DNA from: Synechococcus sp. BO 8801
Lineage (GTDB): Bacteria > Cyanobacteriota > Cyanobacteriia > PCC-6307 > Cyanobiaceae
Length of the DNA: 64,000 nucleotides
Assembly (NCBI RefSeq): GCF_002252675.1
Contig: NZ_NQKY01000015.1
Location: 1-64,000, forward strand
Direction: 5' to 3'
The translations under genes and the position numbers were made by a program. The notes under the pieces are model-generated. The model ran no database searches and was not told where the DNA came from. It saw only the letters and a list, made by a program, of their open reading frames with translations. Shown here piece by piece: positions 59,656 to 64,000 of the stretch (position 1 is the first letter of the stretch; each line of letters starts with the position of its first letter).

Positions 59656-61524
59656 TCAGCCGACATCGCACTGACCCTCCAGCCGTCGATGCAGGTAGGC
59701 CTGGAGCTCCGGATCACAGGCGTAGACCCAGCAAGCCTTCGTGCCCCGGCTCATCAGGGTGCGGTAGGTGTTGCGAATGATCGCGTCCGCCTTCAGTCGG
59801 ATCGCCTGGGGCTCGCGTTTCAGACCCACCTTGTAGCCCTTCAGTGACTGATCGGATCGTGCCCTTGCCGTCGGAACCGACACAACCTGGCCATCACGGA
59901 ATGCCAGATCCGGCCCGATGATCACCCCGATCGTCTCCAACTCCAGCCCCTGGCAGGTGTGGATGCAGCCCACCTCCTCCACCGTTCCCTTTTTCATGAT
60001 CCACACGCTGCCATCCTTACTCAAGTTCCAGCGTGCCCTATACCCGTAACGCTCGATCGTGATGTCCCAGGCCTTGGGGTGATACTTCGACGCCCAGTTC
60101 CAGCAATAACCGGCCACCATCCGTGCCTGGTTCCCATGATTGACCTGTCGGATCGACTCGTGCAGGGCCACCGGATCGTCGAACACACGGAAGTCGTAGC
60201 TGCCTTGCTCCAGCCGACCGTTCGCTGTGTCGCGGATGCCGAGGGTTTGATCCAGCCAAGCCAGATAGCCATCGGAGCCACTGCAACGGAACTGCGATGG
60301 CAGCATGTCACGGTGCAATTCAGCTTCATGGAATTGGCACCATTTCTCGATCTCACCCGTGCTCCCGATATCATCAAAAGTGACGCGCTGATCCTCATCG
60401 AGGAAGAACACTGTCAGCTTACTGGCGTGGATGATCTCCTTGATCTGGTTTTCCCCCTCCTTGTCGTAGATGGTCTTGGTCATCAGCCGGTGGCTTTCAT
60501 CCACGATCAGGGTGTCGTAGAACCCCTCCGGGCGCCCAACGAAGCAGGCTGAGCCACAGAAAAGATTGTCGTACTCCCCTTTCGTAAGGGAGCCGGTGAG
60601 CTTGGCCCGGTAAACATGTCGGGGTGCCATGTTCTTACTGACATAGCGAGCGTTCAGCCCCATCCCAAGCAGCCTGGCCAAGAGGTTCACAGCTACGACC
60701 GATTTGCCGGTGCCGGGCCCGCCCTGCACCAACAGCACACAATGCCGCCCTTCCCGGAGCTGCCGTGCCAAGGCCAGCGCCTTTTCGAACACCACCTTCT
60801 GCTCGTCGATCAGCACGAACTCGGCGTTGCCCTTCAGCATTCGCTCCACTGCGTCGGCGAGCTGCCGGCTCGGCTTGGCCTTCCCATCGCGGATCTGCTC
60901 GATCGTGCGACCTCGGTCACCCTCCTCCAGGCAGCGGCGCAGGAAGGCAGCCATGGCAGCATTGTCATGACGTAGGAACAATGGCGCCTGCTCTAGATAG
61001 GGTTGGTAACGGGCATCGGTGATGCCGCTGCCGTCTTTGCAGTTGTGCAGGTAAGCGCAGGGGCTAAGGGCAATCTTGTGCTCCACCACCGCCGTGTTGA
61101 ATCCCCGGAGCAGCGCCCCGTAGCTCATCGCCTGATAGGAGGGATGCGTGGTCTCGCGCGGTCCCTTACCCAGAAAGGTGCGCACTACCCCATCCAGATC
61201 GGTGGGTTCCACCGTTTCCCACTGCTTCAGTTCCACGATCACCGCAGCCGGATCTCCAGCCTGGTTGCGCCCTGATAGCAGCAAGTCAATACGCTTGGCG
61301 GTGTTGTGGATACGGTATTCGATCGCCACCCCCAACTCTTTGGGGATCGCCTCGAACTGCAGCACGTTGCCCACGCACTGAAGCGAATTCTGCCAGGCGC
61401 GAAACTCATTGACAGCCACTTTGTGACCGGTCATGGCGATGTAGCGCTCACGCACCTCCTCTTCGATACGCTGCTCGCGAACGTGCTTGAGGAACTCTTC
61501 CCGCTTTTCGAGGTAGATGATCAC
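59656..61524 (-). CDS. DUF2075 nuclease-helicase (Schlafen group 3-like)
   Basis: A 622-residue protein from GTG at 61524, which gives the usual family opening IIYLEKREEFL. An N-terminal PD-(D/E)xK-like site is visible: RIDLLL (Asp ~80) and VIVELKQWE (Glu ~98, Lys ~100), followed by HPSYQAMSYGALL. The ATPase part has Walker A QGGPGTGKSVVAVNLL near 270, Walker B YDTLIVDESHRLMT, VFFLDEDQRVTF and a C-terminal helicase region with IHTCQGLELETIGVIIGPDL. Such proteins recur in phage-defence islands. Base composition is clearly lower in GC than neighbouring genes, suggesting transfer. The start overlaps a small upstream ORF (GTGA). Confidence 0.85.
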   Translation of the reverse strand: MIIYLEKREEFLKHVREQRIEEEVRERYIAMTGHKVAVNEFRAWQNSLQCVGNVLQFEAIPKELGVAIEYRIHNTAKRIDLLLSGRNQAGDPAAVIVELKQWETVEPTDLDGVVRTFLGKGPRETTHPSYQAMSYGALLRGFNTAVVEHKIALSPCAYLHNCKDGSGITDARYQPYLEQAPLFLRHDNAAMAAFLRRCLEEGDRGRTIEQIRDGKAKPSRQLADAVERMLKGNAEFVLIDEQKVVFEKALALARQLREGRHCVLLVQGGPGTGKSVVAVNLLARLLGMGLNARYVSKNMAPRHVYRAKLTGSLTKGEYDNLFCGSACFVGRPEGFYDTLIVDESHRLMTKTIYDKEGENQIKEIIHASKLTVFFLDEDQRVTFDDIGSTGEIEKWCQFHEAELHRDMLPSQFRCSGSDGYLAWLDQTLGIRDTANGRLEQGSYDFRVFDDPVALHESIRQVNHGNQARMVAGYCWNWASKYHPKAWDITIERYGYRARWNLSKDGSVWIMKKGTVEEVGCIHTCQGLELETIGVIIGPDLAFRDGQVVSVPTARARSDQSLKGYKVGLKREPQAIRLKADAIIRNTYRTLMSRGTKACWVYACDPELQAYLHRRLEGQCDVG

Positions 61525-61721
61525 GTCGGTAATACGCTCAAAGAAGGCGCCTGAGAGGATGCAGGCTCTAGGTTGCTGATGTTGTTGCAGTTCGGTCTCA
61601 AGGCAAGCTTGAGCCAAGCAGGATACGAGTTTGCCACCGCCTCATTGACCACCTCGATCGATCGGCGCAGACCCTTGAACTGCACCTCCGACGTGGGCTT
61701 GTCGATCCTGAGCACGAGCAC
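61521..61721 (-). CDS. Small ORF overlapping DUF2075 gene, unrecognised
   Basis: A 66-residue frame from GTG at 61721, preceded by a purine-rich GAGAGGAAAAG stretch suitable as a ribosome-binding site. The first half looks like an ordered helix (VLVLRIDKPTSEVQFKG, then LRRSIEVVNEAVANSYP); the second half is irregular (ALRPNCNNISNLEPASS). Its TGA overlaps the GTG of the DUF2075 gene. That coupling is the main argument that it is real. It could alternatively be a shifted relic of the helicase N terminus. Low GC like its neighbour. Confidence 0.4.
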   Translation of the reverse strand: MLVLRIDKPTSEVQFKGLRRSIEVVNEAVANSYPAWLKLALRPNCNNISNLEPASSQAPSLSVLPT

Positions 61722-61805
61722 CTTTTCCTCTCACCTGTGAGCACGCTCGCCAGGATATGGGCGAATCGAACTCGTTGGCGTTGCTGGTGACGGGGAGGGA
61801 CATGG

Positions 61806-62000
61806 TCAGGGGCGGTGGGGAAAGCCATAGGTCCAGGGGTTTATCAGCTCCAAGCCGATCGCCTCGAAGTTTGCGGGTTTCGGGGTGGCAAGTTGGGCGC
61901 ATTGGGCATGGGTGGTGGCGGCGATCACGGCATCGGCAGTGGCGATCGGTCTGGCCTGTCGCTCACACCGGCTCACCAGCGCACCCCTCGTGCGAAAGAC
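61806..62000 (-). pseudogene. 3' remnant of a VapC-type PIN-domain toxin gene
   Basis: A 64-residue open stretch without start codon ends at 61806. It reads RCERQARPIATADAVIAATT, then HAQCAQLATPKPANFEAIG and LELINPWTYGF. This matches the C-terminal half of VapC toxins, where GRPI..ADA.IAA precedes the aTrN..dFe segment and the closing liNPW. The catalytic RN pair is replaced by PK and the N-terminal half with the first acidic residues is gone; the P-loop/WYL gene begins where it should be. No vapB antitoxin remains. It fills most of the ~300-base gap between the small ORF and the WYL gene. Confidence 0.65.
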
Positions 62001-62028
62001 TGGTGGGGTCTCCCCGGTTGCTGTCGCC

Positions 62029-64000
62029 ATGGCGTCCCTGCGCTGCCACCTGCTGATCGGCCAGCCCGCCAGCGGCAAGACCACCCTCGCCCGGGCCCTG
62101 GCGCCCCTGCTGGCCGGCCCCGGCGATCCCCCCGCCCTGGTGCTCTCCACCGACGCGATCCGGGAGGAGGTCTTCGGCGATGCGGCGGTGCAGGGCCCCT
62201 GGGTGGACATCCAGCAGCGGCTGCACCAGCGCCTGGTGGAGGCCGTGGCGGCGGGCATCCCGGTGATCGTGGATGCCACCCACGCCCGCCGGGCCTGGCG
62301 GCTGGCGATCACCCAGGCCCTTCCCCTGCCGGCTCCGGTGGAGTGGATCGGCTGGTGGCTGTACACCGATCTGCCCACCTCGCTGGCGTGGAACGCCCGG
62401 CGCAGCCGGCCGGTGCCGGTGCCGGTGATCCAGGAGATGGCCGCCGCCCTGGCCGATCCCCACTTCGGGCCGGCGCGTGCCGAGGGCTTCGCCGCCCTCT
62501 GCTCCGTGGTGCCCAGCCACCACAGCGACCTGGCGCCGGTGCTGGCGGCCGAACTGGCCGGCCTCGATCGCCGCATCCGCTCGGCCACCAACCGGGAGCG
62601 CCAGGTGCAGCGCCACGGCTACTCGCGCCTGCTCGATCTGGAACGGCTGCTGCACCTGATCCGGCTGCTGAGCACCTGGCCCGACCTGGCGGCCAGCGAT
62701 CCCGCCGCCGCCGAGGAGCTGGCGGCGATCCTCTCCCCCCTGCCGGAGGGCGATCTGGCCGATCGGGCCGCCGCCTTCCTGGGTCGCCTGCACGGCAGCT
62801 GCTACGCCGATGCTGCCGCGATCCGGCAGGACCTGGCCTGGCTGGAGGCCAACGGCTTCTGCAGCGCCCTGCCGGCCACCACACCGATCCAGCTGGCGCC
62901 GCTGGCCCGCAGCCGGCCCGGCTCCGTCCATGGCGGGCTGCCGCCGATGGGCGATGGGCCGGTGTTCCTGCGGGTGATGACCCTGCTGCGCCACCTGCTC
63001 CAGGTGCCCTTCGACCGGCCGGCCGAGCGCGGCGGCAACCTGCACCAGCACCTGATCGCCGCCACCGAGGCGATCCCGGGCGCCTACCTGCCGGGGGAAA
63101 CGGCCACCCTGCGCAAGGACCTCGAGAAGATCCTGACCCCCTACGGCTTCCGCAACCGCAACGACAACGTTCGCCACGGCTACTGCCTCGGCACCGCCGT
63201 GCTTTCGCCGCCACGGCTGCGGGAGCTCCACAACGTGGTGCGCCAGACCGCCGGGCGCCTGGCCGACCCCTCCGCCCAGGACCTGCTCAGCGAACTGGAC
63301 GAGCGGCTGGGCTGGTCCGGCATCAGCGCCGCCGAACAGGCGCCGGTGCGCAGCTACGCCCGCCACACCGTGGTGGACATGGCCCTGGTGCGTCGCGATT
63401 CCCTTGCCGCGCCGCGCCGCGCCGAGGCGATCGAGACGGCGATCGTGGAGCACCGCCGCGTGCTCCTGACCCGCTACCCGGGCATGGGCAGCTTCGCCGA
63501 CAGCCCCAGCGGTGAGCTGCGGGTCTGGCCGCTGCAGCTGATCTTCCACCACGTGGGCTGGTATCTCCTCTTTGAGGAGGACCACCTGGGCCACGACCAG
63601 GGACTGATCCGCAGCGAGCGGCTCGATCGCCTTGCCATGGGCCAGGCCCACGGCGACCTGCGTCGCCACGCCGACAGCCACGCGGCGGCCCTCAAGCGGC
63701 TGGAGCGACTGCTGCACCACAGCGGCGGCATCTACTTCGGCACCGACCTGGAGCAGCAGCGGCAGATCACCGGCGCCTCCCCCCAGCGCCGCGGCCAGGC
63801 GCTGGAGACCCTGCGCTTCCGCTGCGCCCCCTGGGCCTTCGCCTTCATCCGCGAGGGTCTGCAGCGCTATCCGATCGAGCACACCCGCTTCTCCCGGCCT
63901 CTTCCGGACGACACCTGGTGGCACCACCCCAGGGCCCCCCACGTGCTGGAGCCCGGCCCGGCCGGCAGCAGCCACCCCTACCCGGTGGAGCTCGACCTGC
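62029..64000 (+). CDS. P-loop kinase/WYL-domain fusion protein (3' end outside window)
   Basis: Open from ATG 62029 to the window end (657 codons visible). Residues ~1-160 are a zeta-toxin/polynucleotide-kinase-like P-loop domain: CHLLIGQPASGKTTLARAL, LSTDAIREEVFGD, and IPVIVDATHARRAWR. A middle region has TATLRKDLEKILTPYGFR, typical of the helix-turn-helix part of WYL regulators. A C-terminal WYL domain follows: IETAIVEHRRVLLTRY, then LQLIFHHVGWYLLFEEDHLGH, ERLDRL. WYL proteins sense nucleotides or nucleic acids and often control phage defence. The ATG follows the decayed vapC on the other strand. Confidence 0.8.
   Translation, partial: MASLRCHLLIGQPASGKTTLARALAPLLAGPGDPPALVLSTDAIREEVFGDAAVQGPWVDIQQRLHQRLVEAVAAGIPVIVDATHARRAWRLAITQALPLPAPVEWIGWWLYTDLPTSLAWNARRSRPVPVPVIQEMAAALADPHFGPARAEGFAALCSVVPSHHSDLAPVLAAELAGLDRRIRSATNRERQVQRHGYSRLLDLERLLHLIRLLSTWPDLAASDPAAAEELAAILSPLPEGDLADRAAAFLGRLHGSCYADAAAIRQDLAWLEANGFCSALPATTPIQLAPLARSRPGSVHGGLPPMGDGPVFLRVMTLLRHLLQVPFDRPAERGGNLHQHLIAATEAIPGAYLPGETATLRKDLEKILTPYGFRNRNDNVRHGYCLGTAVLSPPRLRELHNVVRQTAGRLADPSAQDLLSELDERLGWSGISAAEQAPVRSYARHTVVDMALVRRDSLAAPRRAEAIETAIVEHRRVLLTRYPGMGSFADSPSGELRVWPLQLIFHHVGWYLLFEEDHLGHDQGLIRSERLDRLAMGQAHGDLRRHADSHAAALKRLERLLHHSGGIYFGTDLEQQRQITGASPQRRGQALETLRFRCAPWAFAFIREGLQRYPIEHTRFSRPLPDDTWWHHPRAPHVLEPGPAGSSHPYPVELDL

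Noticed and set aside
61642-61803. A 53-codon minus frame starting directly after the vapC relic stop (MSLPVTSNANEF...).
   Set aside because: It runs through the other small ORF in a different frame and its second half looks like random GC-rich sequence; the GTGA-coupled frame is the better choice.

Overview
The window is about 64 kb of chromosome from a unicellular cyanobacterium, most likely a Cyanobium or Synechococcus-type alpha-cyanobacterium. That reading rests on very high GC (roughly 70% by eye), dense gene packing with many ATGA/GTGA/TGATG stop-start overlaps, and marker genes: a ferredoxin-NADP reductase with a CpcD-like linker domain (petH), the circadian kinase sasA, opcA next to zwf, a CpcS/CpeS-type bilin lyase homologue, and a specialised NDH-1 CO2-uptake operon (ndhF3-ndhD3-cupA-cupS). 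No rRNA, CRISPR array, complete insertion sequence or prophage was seen. One tRNA gene, tRNA-Glu(UUC), lies at 49923-49995.

Layout. 1-9783: end of an unrecognised protein, murF, a YbjQ protein, a META-domain exported protein, pyrC, a YqhA membrane protein, an NCS2-like permease overlapping def, a formyltransferase/polysaccharide-deacetylase pair, and a DedA protein. 9780-17569: an ion-transport block with an SLC13/RCK permease, a KimA-like K+ importer, a CPA2 antiporter and a P-type cation ATPase. 17714-28116: the low-CO2 NDH-1MS operon, joined by an ATGA overlap to a five-gene polar amino-acid ABC transporter with two divergent substrate-binding proteins. 28136-37626: GH57 branching enzyme, leuA, an orphan sugar-ABC permease, a PGM1-type ATP-grasp peptide ligase, a SemiSWEET, a crcB pair and a PgpH-type HD phosphodiesterase. 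37707-42992: folD, GGPP synthase, a DUF212 protein, a RecD-like helicase and small membrane proteins. 43033-49995: zwf-opcA-cobB-acylphosphatase, petH with a clear terminator, an SRPBCC protein and tRNA-Glu with its terminator. 50060-59323: sasA, the CpcS-like lyase, a secreted protein, pepN, a GHL10 glycosidase, prs, a hypothetical protein, a lipoprotein and an unusual AroE homologue.

The last 4.6 kb is different. Between about 59.4 and 62.0 kb base composition drops and genes are broken. There is a frameshifted remnant, a DUF2075 nuclease-helicase preceded by an overlapping 66-codon ORF, and the 3' half of a vapC PIN toxin. Next comes a P-loop kinase/WYL fusion that runs off the window. This patch looks like an acquired, partly decayed defence or toxin-antitoxin locus and is the best candidate for something undescribed.

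The main functional themes are inorganic carbon uptake and NADPH metabolism (NDH-1MS, petH, zwf-opcA), potassium/cation/fluoride homeostasis (KimA-like, CPA2, P-type ATPase, crcB pair, PgpH-type phosphodiesterase), and amino-acid uptake and synthesis (ABC transporter, leuA).
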